The translations under genes and the position numbers were made by a program. Below are positions 52,485 to 61,891 of a DNA stretch of 64,000 nt, piece by piece (the first letter of the stretch is position 1; the number at the start of each line of letters is the position of its first letter). The notes under the pieces were generated by a model. That model worked only from the letters and a program-made list of their open reading frames with translations, made no database searches and was not told the DNA's origin. The DNA comes from Chloroflexota bacterium (GTDB lineage Bacteria > Chloroflexota > Dehalococcoidia > Lucifugimonadales > JADFKI01), in contig VXNZ01000009.1 of the NCBI GenBank assembly GCA_009840355.1, forward strand, positions 62,001 to 126,000, given 5' to 3'.

Positions 52485-52877
52485 ATGAGCAACGGAATTG
52501 TTAGGCTTGTCTTAGTTCTCACCGTCATGTCTGTGCTGATGTGCATTGCTTGCCAAGATACTGCCCCCCAAACGCTTGGTGAGAAAGTCGTCGCCATTGA
52601 CGGGCAGGCCGCCTACGCCAAGAGGGCGGAGTACTTAATTCAGTCAATCGCATATGCGTGCTCTTTCTTGACAAGTGAAGATGACGTCTTAGATATGGCT
52701 ATCAAGACGCGGGACACATTCCGAGACGATAGCGAAACTGAAGTGTCCGTGCTTCAAGTTTTGGAAGCGGCGAATGATAGCGTGATGTCTTCCGAAACTA
52801 GACCTGTCAATTGCGAAGAGGCATTTATCGGTGCTGTTGCATCTATCATCATAGAAGACATTTTTGCAGAACAGTGA
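52485..52877 (+). CDS. small putative lipoprotein
   Basis: A 130-residue protein with a signal ending VMSVLMCIACQDTAP (lipobox-like, Cys near residue 23). The mature part is acidic and helical without a recognised domain, with two more Cys (AYACSFL, VNCEEA) that may form a disulfide. ATG at 52485 is preferred to a GTG 12 bases earlier. Function unknown; the gene is more AT-rich than its neighbours. Confidence 0.6.
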   Translation: MSNGIVRLVLVLTVMSVLMCIACQDTAPQTLGEKVVAIDGQAAYAKRAEYLIQSIAYACSFLTSEDDVLDMAIKTRDTFRDDSETEVSVLQVLEAANDSVMSSETRPVNCEEAFIGAVASIIIEDIFAEQ

Positions 52878-52965
52878 TCCTATGGATGTACAAGCGTCCT
52901 GCCAAATCTACACTCTCGCAGCGCGCAATGACTCTATAAATCCCAAAATCGAAAGGTAATTACCA

Positions 52966-53856
52966 ATGACGCAAGAACGGGTCGTATATCTGAACGGTGA
53001 GATAATTCCGGAGAGCGAGGCGAAGATTTCGGTGCGCGACAGGGGCTTCCTGTACGGCGACGCAGTGTTCGACACCACGCGCACATTCAACGGCAAGATA
53101 TTCAAACTGAGCGACCATCTTGACCGCTTCTTCAACTCCTTGAAGTACCTGCGTATGGAGCCGGGCTTGAGCAAGCAGCAGTTCGCGGACATCACGATGC
53201 AGGTGCTTGAGGCGAACTTGCCGCTGCTGGAGGAAAATGGCGACTACTGGGTAACGCAGCGCATCACGCGGGGCGTGCCCGGCGGCAGCCCGACGGTGCT
53301 GGTCGAGTGCGTGCCGCTGCCGTTCGAGCAGCGCGCCAAGCACTACCGCGACGGCATGCCCGTCATCGTGCCGTCCATCCGGCGCACTCCGCCCGAAGCG
53401 ATGAGCCCGCGTGCCAAGATGCACAACTACATCAACCTAGTGCTTGCCACGCAAGAGGTCGAGGCGCAGAATCCGGACGCCTGGCCCATCCTTCTCGACA
53501 TGCAAGGCAACCTGTGCGAGGGTCCCGGCGCGAACATCTTTCTGGTAAAGGACGGCGCAGTCTTGACGCCGCGCGAGCAGTACGTGCTTGCGGGCATCAG
53601 CCGCGAGACGGCGATAGACCTGGCGCACGAGCTGGACATCACAGTGCGCGAAGCCGACCTCGACCTGTACGACGCATACACCGCCGACGAAGCCTTCATC
53701 ACATCCACAAGCTTCTGCATTGTGCCGGTGTCGTCGTTCAATGGCAATGTGATTGGCGACGCGGCGATCCCGGGCCCAGTCACGCAGCGGCTGACGCAGG
53801 CATACAGCGGCATGGTCGGCGTGGACATCCCCGGGCAGTACCTGGCGCGGTTGTAG
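52966..53856 (+). CDS. class IV PLP aminotransferase (branched-chain/D-amino acid type)
   Basis: A 296-residue fold-type IV enzyme. Starts VVYLNGEIIPESEAKISVRDRGFLYGDAVFDTTRTFNGKIFKLSDHLDR; PLP Lys in SPRAKMHNYINLVLA (Lys151); LLDMQGNLCEGPGANIFLVKDG and CIVPVSSFNG follow. It transfers an amino group between a keto acid and branched-chain or D-amino acids, as IlvE or Dat do; which is not settled. The ATG follows a TTACCA stretch with AAAGG about 9 bases upstream. Confidence 0.9.
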   Translation: MTQERVVYLNGEIIPESEAKISVRDRGFLYGDAVFDTTRTFNGKIFKLSDHLDRFFNSLKYLRMEPGLSKQQFADITMQVLEANLPLLEENGDYWVTQRITRGVPGGSPTVLVECVPLPFEQRAKHYRDGMPVIVPSIRRTPPEAMSPRAKMHNYINLVLATQEVEAQNPDAWPILLDMQGNLCEGPGANIFLVKDGAVLTPREQYVLAGISRETAIDLAHELDITVREADLDLYDAYTADEAFITSTSFCIVPVSSFNGNVIGDAAIPGPVTQRLTQAYSGMVGVDIPGQYLARL

Positions 53857-53886
53857 AGGTTGTACGGATTGTAAGGAAGCAGCCGT

Positions 53887-56800
53887 ATGCCACCTGACAT
53901 CAACGATCCAAAATTCAAAAAACTTGCCGCCGCCGTTCTGCTGCGCCACGAGCGCGGGGATGCGGAAGCGAATATCACCAGTGCCATACGCGATTTCCTC
54001 ATCGAAACGCAGCTCGCAAAGCCCGACGAAATCGTCGAGGAGAACCCGCCGTCGGACGGCTCGCGCCGCGCCGTTGATCTGACCGCGCTCGATACCTTCA
54101 TCGAGGTCAAGCGTAGGGTCAGCAATATGCAGGCAGGCTTCAACCCAGATCCTGACTACGTGCAACAGATAGACGACTACCTCGCGCTTTCGGCGAATGA
54201 GGGCAAGGGCGTTCGCACCGGCATACTAACGGACGGCAAGTATTGGTTGCTGCGCTGGCACGGCGCAGGCGCGGTGAAGACGACCGCGACCTACGGCTTC
54301 ACGCTCCTAAACGCCGACGGCTGGCTTACCCTCTACGAGTGGCTGCGCGATGACGCACTGGTCTCGCTCGAAAACATACCGCTTGACCGCGAAAGCATCG
54401 AGCGGCATCTCGGTCCCCAAAGTCCCGCCTACCAACGCGACATAGACACGCTGAAAAGGTTGTATGAGCGATCCGACGATAACGAAACCGTGAAGGTCAA
54501 GCGACGGCTGTGGCACGATCTGCTTCGCTCTGCGCTCGGCGAAATAGCGCGAGACAATGCCCAGATGGACGACCTTTTCGTGCGCCACACCTACCTCACG
54601 GCGGTCATCGGCATGGTCGTGCAGGCATCCTTCGGCATCGACATCCGCGCTCTGGCATCATCCAATCCCGCCGACCTGGTGTATGGGCGCGAGTTCCGCA
54701 ACAAGACCGGCTTGCAGGGCGTCGTCGAGTCCGACTTCTTCGCATGGCCCGCCGAAGTCGGCGGCGTGAACCTGCTTGCGACCATGGCGCGGCGCGTGGC
54801 GCGCTTCGACTGGCAGCACGGCAGCGCCCCCAACGACATCGCCGCCCTGCTCTACGAGACGGTCATCCCGCCCGACGAGCGCCGCACGCTCGGCGAATAC
54901 TACACCCCGCAATGGCTGGCGCGCGCCATGACCCGCGAACTCGTAACCGACCCGCTGAATCAGAGTGTTCTTGACCCCGCCTGCGGCTCAGGCACTTTCA
55001 TCGCCGAAGCGATAGCCAACTTCATCGAAGCGGCAGAGAACTCAGATATGCACCCGTCCGAGACATTCGGCAAACTGCGCGATTCGGTCATAGGCATAGA
55101 CATTCACCCCGTCGCCGTGCATCTCGCCCGCGCCGCCTATGTCCTCGCCGCCCGAACCGCAATCGAAGCCGCCTCCTACACATCCATCACCGTGCCCATA
55201 TACATGGGAGACGCGCTCCAGCTCCGCTACCGCTCCGGCGACCTCTTCGCCGAGCGCGAAATCACCATTCAGGTCAACGACGACGCCAACACCGAGCTTG
55301 CCTTCCCCGTAAGCCTCGTGGAGCGGCCGGAGACATTCGACGCGCTCATGGGCGATGTTGCAGAGTACATCGAATCTGGCGAAGACCCCATGCTCGCGCT
55401 GGACGACCACCACATCAATGATAAAGCGGAGCGCGATGCACTCGCTGCCACCATCACCACGATGCAGCGCCTTCACGCCGAGGGACGCAACCACATCTGG
55501 GCGTACTACACGCGCAACATGGCGCGCCCGGTCGCCCTCTCCCGCGCGAAAGTGGATGTCATCATCGGCAACCCGCCGTGGATAAACTACAACCAGACCG
55601 TTGACATACTGCGAACCGAGCTGGTGCGCCACAGCCGAAACACCTACGGCATCTGGGCGGGCGGCAGATACGCCAGCAATCAGGATGTCGCCGGTCTGTT
55701 CTACGCTCGCAGCGTTGACCTATACCTGCGAGAGGGCGGCACTATTGGAATGGTGCTGCCGCACAGCGCATTGCAGGCAGGACAGTACAGTAAGTGGCGT
55801 ACTGGCGCATGGCGCGGCAGCCAGGGAACGCGCACGCTATCCGTAGATTTCGGATACAAGACGGCGTGGGACTTGGAACGCTTGCAGCCCAATACATTCT
55901 TCCCCGTGCCTTCGTCTGTTGTGTTCGCCAGAAATCTCGGGCTTGCCGCAAACGCGATTCCGCTCGCTGGCGAAATAGAACGCTGGCTTGGAAGCGCAGG
56001 CGCAGACAATGTTCAGCGCGTGAGCGTAGCTATAATCGATACATCCGCAGCGGGGAATTCATCTTACGCCGGATACTCTCGTCAAGGCGCTGCAATTCGT
56101 CCGCGCCGCTTGATATTCGTGGAACGAATCGAGAATTCGGCAATCTTTCAAGCGCGCAACACAATCACTGTGAACCCACGGCGCGGCTCAAGCGACAAAG
56201 CACCTTGGAAAAACCTTGACCTTACGGCAATTACGGAGCAGACGATAGAGACATCGCATGTATTCGATGTCTATCTCAACGAAAGCCTTGTTCCTTACAC
56301 AACGCTCGAACCCCTAAAAGCAGTCTTGCCATTGAAGACAGATGATAATGAACTGCCTATAGATGAAAGCGGCGTTGGCGGTATAAGACTAGGTGGATTG
56401 GAGCGGCGCATGCGCGCGCGCTGGCAGACCGTCTGCAAGATGTGGGAGGACAATAAAGCACGGGCTAACAAGCTAGACTTGCTTGCAAGCATAGACCACT
56501 ACGGCAAACTATCCGCGCAACTTGAGTGGCAATATGATCACGGCGACCGTCCAATTCGTATTCTACAAAGTGAAGCTGGCGAGCCGACAGCAGCCCTGCT
56601 TTCTCAAGACACAGCGATGGTTGATGAGACGCTTTACTGGATTACCTGCAAAGACATAGCCGAAGCGCATTACCTACTCGCCATTATCAACAGCGATGCT
56701 ATGGCGGAAGCCGTAAGTCCGCTCATGCCCAAGGGACAATTCGGCGCGCGCCACTTACACAAGCACCTGTGGAAGCTGCCCATCCTCGAATACGACGGCG

Positions 56801-57000
56801 GCAACGCCCTGCACGCGGACATATCGGACGCAGGCAAGTCGGCGGCAGACGGCGCGGCGCGCGAACTTGCGTTGCTGAAGCAGGAACGCGGCGATGATGT
56901 CAGCGTCAGGATAGCGCGGCGGGAACTGCGGGCGTGGCTGCGTTCCAGCGAAGAGGGCAAGCGCGTCGAGGCGTCGGTCGAGGAGTTGCTAGGTGGGTGA
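53887..57000 (+). CDS. Type IIG-like restriction-modification enzyme (PD-(D/E)xK nuclease fused to N6-adenine methylase)
   Basis: A 1037-residue protein. An N-terminal nuclease with Asp64 and Glu73-Val-Lys75 (VDLTALDTFIEVKRR, a PD-(D/E)xK core) is followed by a helical part and an N6-adenine methylase: motif I VLDPACGSGTFIAEA (361 on) and NPPW at 562-565. The C-terminal 400 residues are the expected target-recognition region (FFPVPSSVVFARNLG, GQFGARHLHKHLWKLPI). Eco57I-like single-chain enzymes cut and methylate DNA by one polypeptide. Starts 30 bases after the aminotransferase. Two small genes follow that may belong to the unit. Confidence 0.88.
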   Translation: MPPDINDPKFKKLAAAVLLRHERGDAEANITSAIRDFLIETQLAKPDEIVEENPPSDGSRRAVDLTALDTFIEVKRRVSNMQAGFNPDPDYVQQIDDYLALSANEGKGVRTGILTDGKYWLLRWHGAGAVKTTATYGFTLLNADGWLTLYEWLRDDALVSLENIPLDRESIERHLGPQSPAYQRDIDTLKRLYERSDDNETVKVKRRLWHDLLRSALGEIARDNAQMDDLFVRHTYLTAVIGMVVQASFGIDIRALASSNPADLVYGREFRNKTGLQGVVESDFFAWPAEVGGVNLLATMARRVARFDWQHGSAPNDIAALLYETVIPPDERRTLGEYYTPQWLARAMTRELVTDPLNQSVLDPACGSGTFIAEAIANFIEAAENSDMHPSETFGKLRDSVIGIDIHPVAVHLARAAYVLAARTAIEAASYTSITVPIYMGDALQLRYRSGDLFAEREITIQVNDDANTELAFPVSLVERPETFDALMGDVAEYIESGEDPMLALDDHHINDKAERDALAATITTMQRLHAEGRNHIWAYYTRNMARPVALSRAKVDVIIGNPPWINYNQTVDILRTELVRHSRNTYGIWAGGRYASNQDVAGLFYARSVDLYLREGGTIGMVLPHSALQAGQYSKWRTGAWRGSQGTRTLSVDFGYKTAWDLERLQPNTFFPVPSSVVFARNLGLAANAIPLAGEIERWLGSAGADNVQRVSVAIIDTSAAGNSSYAGYSRQGAAIRPRRLIFVERIENSAIFQARNTITVNPRRGSSDKAPWKNLDLTAITEQTIETSHVFDVYLNESLVPYTTLEPLKAVLPLKTDDNELPIDESGVGGIRLGGLERRMRARWQTVCKMWEDNKARANKLDLLASIDHYGKLSAQLEWQYDHGDRPIRILQSEAGEPTAALLSQDTAMVDETLYWITCKDIAEAHYLLAIINSDAMAEAVSPLMPKGQFGARHLHKHLWKLPILEYDGGNALHADISDAGKSAADGAARELALLKQERGDDVSVRIARRELRAWLRSSEEGKRVEASVEELLGG

Positions 57001-57023
57001 GAGTGCCGCCGCGCGAGGGCGTG

Positions 57024-57032
57024 TGATAGAAT
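57024..57032 (+). promoter_or_regulatory. extended -10 promoter for the two companion genes
   Basis: TGaTAGAAT is an extended -10 with one hexamer mismatch, 39 bases before the ATG at 57071. It suggests the companion pair can be transcribed without the restriction gene. Confidence 0.45.
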
Positions 57033-57070
57033 GCGTCAACGCATGAACCGAGCGATTGCAGGGAACTTGG

Positions 57071-57565
57071 ATGTTGACTGACCAGCAAATTCTGGACTTG
57101 ATAGCTTGCCCTAAGACGATAGTGCAAAAGAATCCTGCTAGGGGATATAGAGAAGAAAATCGCCAAAGGCGATGTGACTTGGAGTTGCAAGCCAGCGAGG
57201 ACAATTCCCTGATATTTTCCGTTTTCGTCCGTCACAGCACTGAGTTCATAGAAAACTACTCAATCGGCCTACGGTATCAGACTAACGAAAGCAGACTAGG
57301 GACTGTTACCCTCGTCCGCTACAATGGGCCGCACGGCGAGACCAGCAGAGACCCGGATGGACATTACGCCCTGTCGCACATCCACCGCATTACGGCGTCC
57401 GAATTGGCGTCTGGCAGCGCTCAGCCGCAAGAAAGACATCGGGAAATTACTAACAGATATGGCACATTCGAGCAGGCTCTAGCCGTTTTCTTCACAGATA
57501 CGGGCATAGTTAACCCCGAATATTATTTCATGCTGCAAGGGAGTCTCTTCGATGGATATTGCTAG
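57071..57565 (+). CDS. hypothetical protein downstream of restriction gene
   Basis: A 164-residue protein I cannot place with certainty. It starts MLTDQQILDLIACPKTIVQKNP and has strand-rich middle parts (LRYQTNESRLGTVTLVRYNGPHGETSRDPDGHYALSHIHRI). Small proteins of this kind often accompany DUF1828-type genes, as here. It overlaps the next gene by 14 bases. The TTG at 57056 is an in-frame alternative start; AGGGA favours the ATG at 57071. Confidence 0.65.
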   Translation: MLTDQQILDLIACPKTIVQKNPARGYREENRQRRCDLELQASEDNSLIFSVFVRHSTEFIENYSIGLRYQTNESRLGTVTLVRYNGPHGETSRDPDGHYALSHIHRITASELASGSAQPQERHREITNRYGTFEQALAVFFTDTGIVNPEYYFMLQGSLFDGYC

Positions 57566-58319
57566 CGTCGAGGCATCTTTGGAACGGTCGCAAAGCGTCG
57601 GATTCGACATTCACGAGCGACGCACCGGGAAATACCAACTCATCGTTCCCATACTCCACGAGGACGGCGACATGGTGGATGTGTATCTGCAAGAAAGCCC
57701 TCGCGGTGAAGGCTATGTTCGCGTGTGCGATTTTGGATTGACGCTCATGCGCCTCTCATACACCTATGACATAAACACAGACACGAAGCGTCGAATTTTT
57801 GAAAGCATCCTCATTAACAATGGCGTAGAGAATGACGGCGGCAATCTGTATTTGGATACATCCCTTGGTATGCTACGCGAAGGTATCCTGCAATTTGTGG
57901 GTTGCGCGCAGAAAGTGTGCAATATGCGCTACTGGGGAAGAGAGGTTATTCGCAGCGCGTTTTACGATGATTTGAAGGCATACATTACCTCCGACTTGAC
58001 GCAGTTCGAGCCGCTCGCCGAACAATATCCTATTCCCGACTATCCAATCAGCGTCGATTGGCGACTGACGCATAACAATCGCGATTTCTATGTGTTTGGA
58101 GTGCGGGGCAGTGACAAGGCGAAGGTCGTGACCATAGCCTTGCTAGAGTTCCAAAAGGCAAACCTGCCTTTTATGAGTCTCGTAGTTCACGAAGATATGG
58201 AGGAGTTGGGGACAAAAGAAAGGTATTATCTCACAAATAACGCTGACACTCAGTACCCGGCGCTGAATGAGTTCCGCGACAAAGCCGCCACTGACATTAA
58301 CAGGTTTGCTATCATATAG
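57552..58319 (+). CDS. DUF1828/DUF1829-type protein
   Basis: A 255-residue protein. The N-terminal part (DVYLQESPRGEGYVRVCDFGLTLMRLSYTYDINTDTKRRIFESIL) resembles DUF1828 and the rest (ISVDWRLTHNNRDFYVFGVRGSDKAKVVTIALLEFQKANLPFMSLVV) DUF1829, families often found near restriction genes and toxins and of unknown activity. It is coupled to the preceding gene by a 14-base overlap and convergent, overlapping by 8 bases, with comF. A role in defence is inferred from position. Confidence 0.72.
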   Translation: MDIASVEASLERSQSVGFDIHERRTGKYQLIVPILHEDGDMVDVYLQESPRGEGYVRVCDFGLTLMRLSYTYDINTDTKRRIFESILINNGVENDGGNLYLDTSLGMLREGILQFVGCAQKVCNMRYWGREVIRSAFYDDLKAYITSDLTQFEPLAEQYPIPDYPISVDWRLTHNNRDFYVFGVRGSDKAKVVTIALLEFQKANLPFMSLVVHEDMEELGTKERYYLTNNADTQYPALNEFRDKAATDINRFAII

Positions 58320-59079
58320 TCCGCCACTGAACATCCTCCACGCCACCAGCATCCTTGTCGTCATCCCCAAACGACCCTTGCCGCGCGAATCCAATTCCCC
58401 AGACATGCGTTGCTCCAGCGTCTTTGAGCGCGGCGGCGCAGGCGGACATGGTGCTGCCGGTGGTTACCACATCGTCGATGAGGATGTATCGCTTGCCGTT
58501 GGCGCTGATGGCGCACTCGAAGGCGTCGGCGATGTTGCGCTGTCGCGCGCCCGCCGTGTCCATGCTGACCTGCGGCGGCGTATGGCGCGAACGCCGCAGC
58601 GCATCCGCATCGACGTCAACGCCCGTCATCGCGCTCAGCTCGCGGGCGATTAGCGCGGACTGGTTGAAGCCGCGACTGCGCTCGCGGCGCGGGTGCAGAG
58701 GCACGGGGCAGTATGCGTCCGCAGGATATGGATTGCGCTGCAAGTAGTCCGCGAGCAGGCGCGCGACATACGGCGCGGCGATTCGCACTCCGCGATACTT
58801 CAAGTCGTGGACGATTCGCCGCGCCGGTCCGCGAAACTCGAATGGTGCTCTCACGCTGTCGAATGCGGGCGCGCTGCTGCGGCATGAATCGCACAGTTGT
58901 GGCACTTTCGGCGCGGCGCACACGAAGCAGTACGGACGCCCCATCGCGGGCAGTTCGACCTCGCAAGCGTGGCAAATGTATCGCCCTTCGCGCCCGCATA
59001 CAACGCACCGCTCTGGCAGCGCGAGGTTGAGCAGCGCATTTGTCGCGCGCTGCAGTATGTCGGTAGTTCGGTTGGTCAG
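58312..59079 (-). CDS. comF: ComF-type phosphoribosyltransferase-like protein, apparent CTG start
   Basis: A protein of about 255 residues. N-terminal zinc finger (PERCVVCGREGRYICHACEVELPAMGRPYCFVCAAPKVPQLCDSC) then the phosphoribosyltransferase-like domain with YCPVPLHPRRERSRGFNQSALIARELS and PRPP loop YILIDDVVTTGSTMSAC. ComF proteins take part in DNA uptake in naturally competent bacteria; many others are of unknown role. The zinc finger lies before the first ATG (58944). Its frame has no ATG, GTG or TTG back to a TAA at about 59090. A CTG at 59079 with AAGGGA 8 bases upstream fits best. Confidence 0.82.
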   Translation of the reverse strand: MTNRTTDILQRATNALLNLALPERCVVCGREGRYICHACEVELPAMGRPYCFVCAAPKVPQLCDSCRSSAPAFDSVRAPFEFRGPARRIVHDLKYRGVRIAAPYVARLLADYLQRNPYPADAYCPVPLHPRRERSRGFNQSALIARELSAMTGVDVDADALRRSRHTPPQVSMDTAGARQRNIADAFECAISANGKRYILIDDVVTTGSTMSACAAALKDAGATHVWGIGFARQGSFGDDDKDAGGVEDVQWRTI

Positions 59080-59137
59080 TGTGCCAGTCCCTTATCCCGT
59101 CCTGCGCATCGTCCTGCCCATAGATGAAAGTCAGAGA

Positions 59138-60007
59138 TTACGCACGCACGAACTTGGAAACTCGCTCGCCTTGACCTATTTCGGTTACATAGATGCTGCC
59201 CTGCGAGTCCACGCAGATGCCGTGGCCGCCGATGACGCTGCCCGCCGCCGCGCCCTCGTCGCTGCCACGCCAGCGCGACAGCAGCTCGCCGTCCAGCGTC
59301 CAGATGCTCACACCCGTGCCGGCGCCCTGTTCCACCACATAGACGGTGCTGTCGTGAATCCACAGGTCGCCCGGCGACTCCATATCCGTCCACTCTTCGA
59401 TGAAGTTGCCCTCGCCGTCGAACAGCTGAATGCGGTTATTCTCGCGGTCGGCGATAATCACCCTGCCGCGCTCGTCCACCCAGATGTTGTGCAGCAGCGC
59501 GAACTCGCCGGGGCCCGTGCCCTGCTTGCCCCATGACAGCAGCAGCTCGCCGTCCGCGCTGAACTTGTGGACTCGGTGTCCGCCGTATCCGTCCGAGACG
59601 AACATATTGCCGTCCGGCGCGATGGCGAGACCCGACGGCATATTGAACGGCATCCCCTGGAATGATGGCGACGGCGCGAGCTTATTGCCGAGTGTGCGGA
59701 TAGTCTCGCCGCCGGGGGTATATTCGGTGGCGATGTGGAAATCGCGGTCAACCAGCCAGACATTGTCGTTCGGCGCGATGTAGATGCCGTGCGGATTCGC
59801 GGAGAAAGTGCCTTCGCCCCACGACGAGATGAAATTGCCATCCGTGTCCCAGATAGTCAGCGGATGCGCGCCCCTGCTGAAGATATACACCTCGTCCTTG
59901 GAGTTCACCGCGCCGTCGGACGCCGCGCCGAAAGCCCAATACTTGGGCATATTCGGCCAAACCGGAACTCGCTCATACTGATAATCGCCGGAGCCTACTG
60001 TTGCCAT
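59138..60007 (-). CDS. NHL-repeat beta-propeller protein
   Basis: A 289-residue six-bladed propeller of NHL units: GIYIAPNDNVWLVDRDFHIATEYTPGG, GLAIAPDGNMFVSDGYGGHRVHKFSADGELLLSWG, NIWVDERGRVIIADRENNRIQLFDGEGNFIEEW, GICVDSQGSIYVTEIG. Each blade ends with the ADxxNxRIQ-type strand. No signal peptide. Related proteins include peptidyl-glycine amidating lyase-like enzymes and structural propellers; I cannot assign a reaction. Confidence 0.85.
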   Translation of the reverse strand: MATVGSGDYQYERVPVWPNMPKYWAFGAASDGAVNSKDEVYIFSRGAHPLTIWDTDGNFISSWGEGTFSANPHGIYIAPNDNVWLVDRDFHIATEYTPGGETIRTLGNKLAPSPSFQGMPFNMPSGLAIAPDGNMFVSDGYGGHRVHKFSADGELLLSWGKQGTGPGEFALLHNIWVDERGRVIIADRENNRIQLFDGEGNFIEEWTDMESPGDLWIHDSTVYVVEQGAGTGVSIWTLDGELLSRWRGSDEGAAAGSVIGGHGICVDSQGSIYVTEIGQGERVSKFVRA

Positions 60008-60162
60008 GTTGTTTCTCCTCGTGAATTCAAGATTGGTTTTGTTCGGGGATGATTGTATGTTGGGGTAGTGGGATAGTCAAATTGGGGCATAGCATCACCG
60101 CCTTGAACCACAACGGACGCATTGATACACTGAATTGCAATTTAAGTTGATAGGTACGCTAC

Positions 60163-61872
60163 ATGCCGATAATGGTTCCGTCGGAGCTTCCGGACGACGC
60201 CCCGCAATCCGAGAAAATTGTATTCGAGCATCTCAAGTCCTCTTGGCATGCACGCTCCTGGAGGATTTATCATTCGGTATATGTGGACAATCCCAATAAT
60301 CCCACAAGACCGCGCGAGATAGATTTCGTCATCTGCATACCGGAGCGTAGCGCCGTTATCTGTGTAGAAGCGAAAGGTGGCAGGTATCGGACATTGGAAG
60401 GTGGCAGACAATGGCAGAGTATTGGCGGTAATGAAATCCTGAATCCTGCGCCGCCTGAGCAAGCCAGAACCGCCATGTTCGCCTTGAAGAACGAACTCGT
60501 GAGATTGGGCGTAGTCAAGCGGGACGCCGAGTCCTACATCTCTTTCGGATGCGCGATTGCCCTTCCCGACGGCAACTTTCCACAGGGCGCGAGATTGCCT
60601 AGGCAATCTCTGATTCTGGAACAACTTGACATCGACGACCCTTCGCGTCTAACTGATAAGATAAACCAATACGCCTACGCATTAGGTGGAAGAGCGCCCG
60701 TAGATGAGAAAGAGCGACTTGCGGCGCGGTTAGAGTTCAATGCCGTAATAGACTTCTTGGAGCGTGAGGAAGAGATGCAATCCCCCATAGTAACCTCCGG
60801 CTATCTCGATACCGTCCGCGAGTTGCTGCGCCTGACGCCCGAACAGCAAGCAAGCCAAGCGATTACCGCGAGCAATGACCGCTGCATCATCGACGGCGCA
60901 GCAGGCACGGGCAAGACGGTTCTCGCCAAGGAACTCGCGCGGCGGCTTTGTGAAGACAATGGCGAGTCCGTAGCGTTTCTGTGCAGCAATCCGGTTTTCG
61001 TAGAACATGACCTGAACGAATGGGTGAAGGCGCTTAGTACCGACAACGGCGGCAAAGTCATCGTAGGCACGCCCGATACCCTGCCGCAAGACGCCGTTTT
61101 CGACTACCTCGTTATCGACGAAGCTCAAAACCTTTGCGCCGACCCGTTCTTCGACCTTTTCGACAGACTTCTGAAAGATGGGCTTGTCAACGGACGCTGG
61201 ACAATGTTCGGCGATTTCGTCAACCAGAATATCGTTTCGCCCGATATAAGCAACGGCAGCGACGGCAAAGACACGCTAAAAGCCAAGTACGAAAATATCA
61301 ATTGGGTCAACTACCCCCTGACCGTCAATTGTCGCAACACACAGGACATTGCCTTGGAGACTTATAAGCTAGTTCGCATAGACGCGCCCACGATGCCCGG
61401 CGTGCGCGGGCCGGCGGTCGAGTTCGACTACTTCGGCTCACAGTCCGAGTTGGGCGACATACTGGACAAGCATGTGAGCAATTGGCAGAGTAACGGCGTT
61501 TCATCTATGCAGATAGTCCTACTGACCAGCGCCAACGGAGGCGAGTTCGACGCGACGCGCACCTATGGCGGCTCGAAGCTGGTCAATATACGCGAGTCGC
61601 AAGAGGGGCAAGGTGAAGCGATGTTGCGCTACAGCGACATCTACGACTTCCAAGGACTGGAGAGCGACGTGGTTATCCTTGTGCTTCCAGTAACCGAAGA
61701 CCAAGCGGTTATCGGAGGAGTAGTTACTCTGCCCAGCGAGAATCACATGCGGAGGATGTTCTACATTGGCATGAGCCGGGCAAGAACCGTGCTAGTTATC
61801 GTGGCAGAAGAGAGTTACAGGGAAGCGATAGAACTGCGTAGGGAACTATTTGACGAAATACGGAATTATTAG
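60163..61872 (+). CDS. NERD-domain superfamily 1 helicase
   Basis: A 569-residue protein. Residues 15-130 form a NERD nuclease-related domain (EKIVFEHLKSSWHARSW, PREIDFVICIPERSAVICVEAKGG). Helicase motifs follow: Walker A GAAGTGKT (245-252), Walker B LVIDEAQNL (316-324), motif III MFGDFVNQ, motif V-VI YDFQGLESDVVILV and MFYIGMSRARTVLVIV. It is a UvrD/DUF2075-type DNA helicase or translocase. Such NERD helicases occur in DNA repair and in phage defence; the neighbourhood makes the second possible. ATG at 60163, no obvious Shine-Dalgarno. Confidence 0.88.
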   Translation: MPIMVPSELPDDAPQSEKIVFEHLKSSWHARSWRIYHSVYVDNPNNPTRPREIDFVICIPERSAVICVEAKGGRYRTLEGGRQWQSIGGNEILNPAPPEQARTAMFALKNELVRLGVVKRDAESYISFGCAIALPDGNFPQGARLPRQSLILEQLDIDDPSRLTDKINQYAYALGGRAPVDEKERLAARLEFNAVIDFLEREEEMQSPIVTSGYLDTVRELLRLTPEQQASQAITASNDRCIIDGAAGTGKTVLAKELARRLCEDNGESVAFLCSNPVFVEHDLNEWVKALSTDNGGKVIVGTPDTLPQDAVFDYLVIDEAQNLCADPFFDLFDRLLKDGLVNGRWTMFGDFVNQNIVSPDISNGSDGKDTLKAKYENINWVNYPLTVNCRNTQDIALETYKLVRIDAPTMPGVRGPAVEFDYFGSQSELGDILDKHVSNWQSNGVSSMQIVLLTSANGGEFDATRTYGGSKLVNIRESQEGQGEAMLRYSDIYDFQGLESDVVILVLPVTEDQAVIGGVVTLPSENHMRRMFYIGMSRARTVLVIVAEESYREAIELRRELFDEIRNY

Positions 61873-61891
61873 TTCCCTCGACGCAACTCCA

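Noticed and set aside
57552-58319. Assignment as a nuclease or toxin
   Set aside because: No catalytic motif is visible; only family resemblance to DUF1828/DUF1829 and position.
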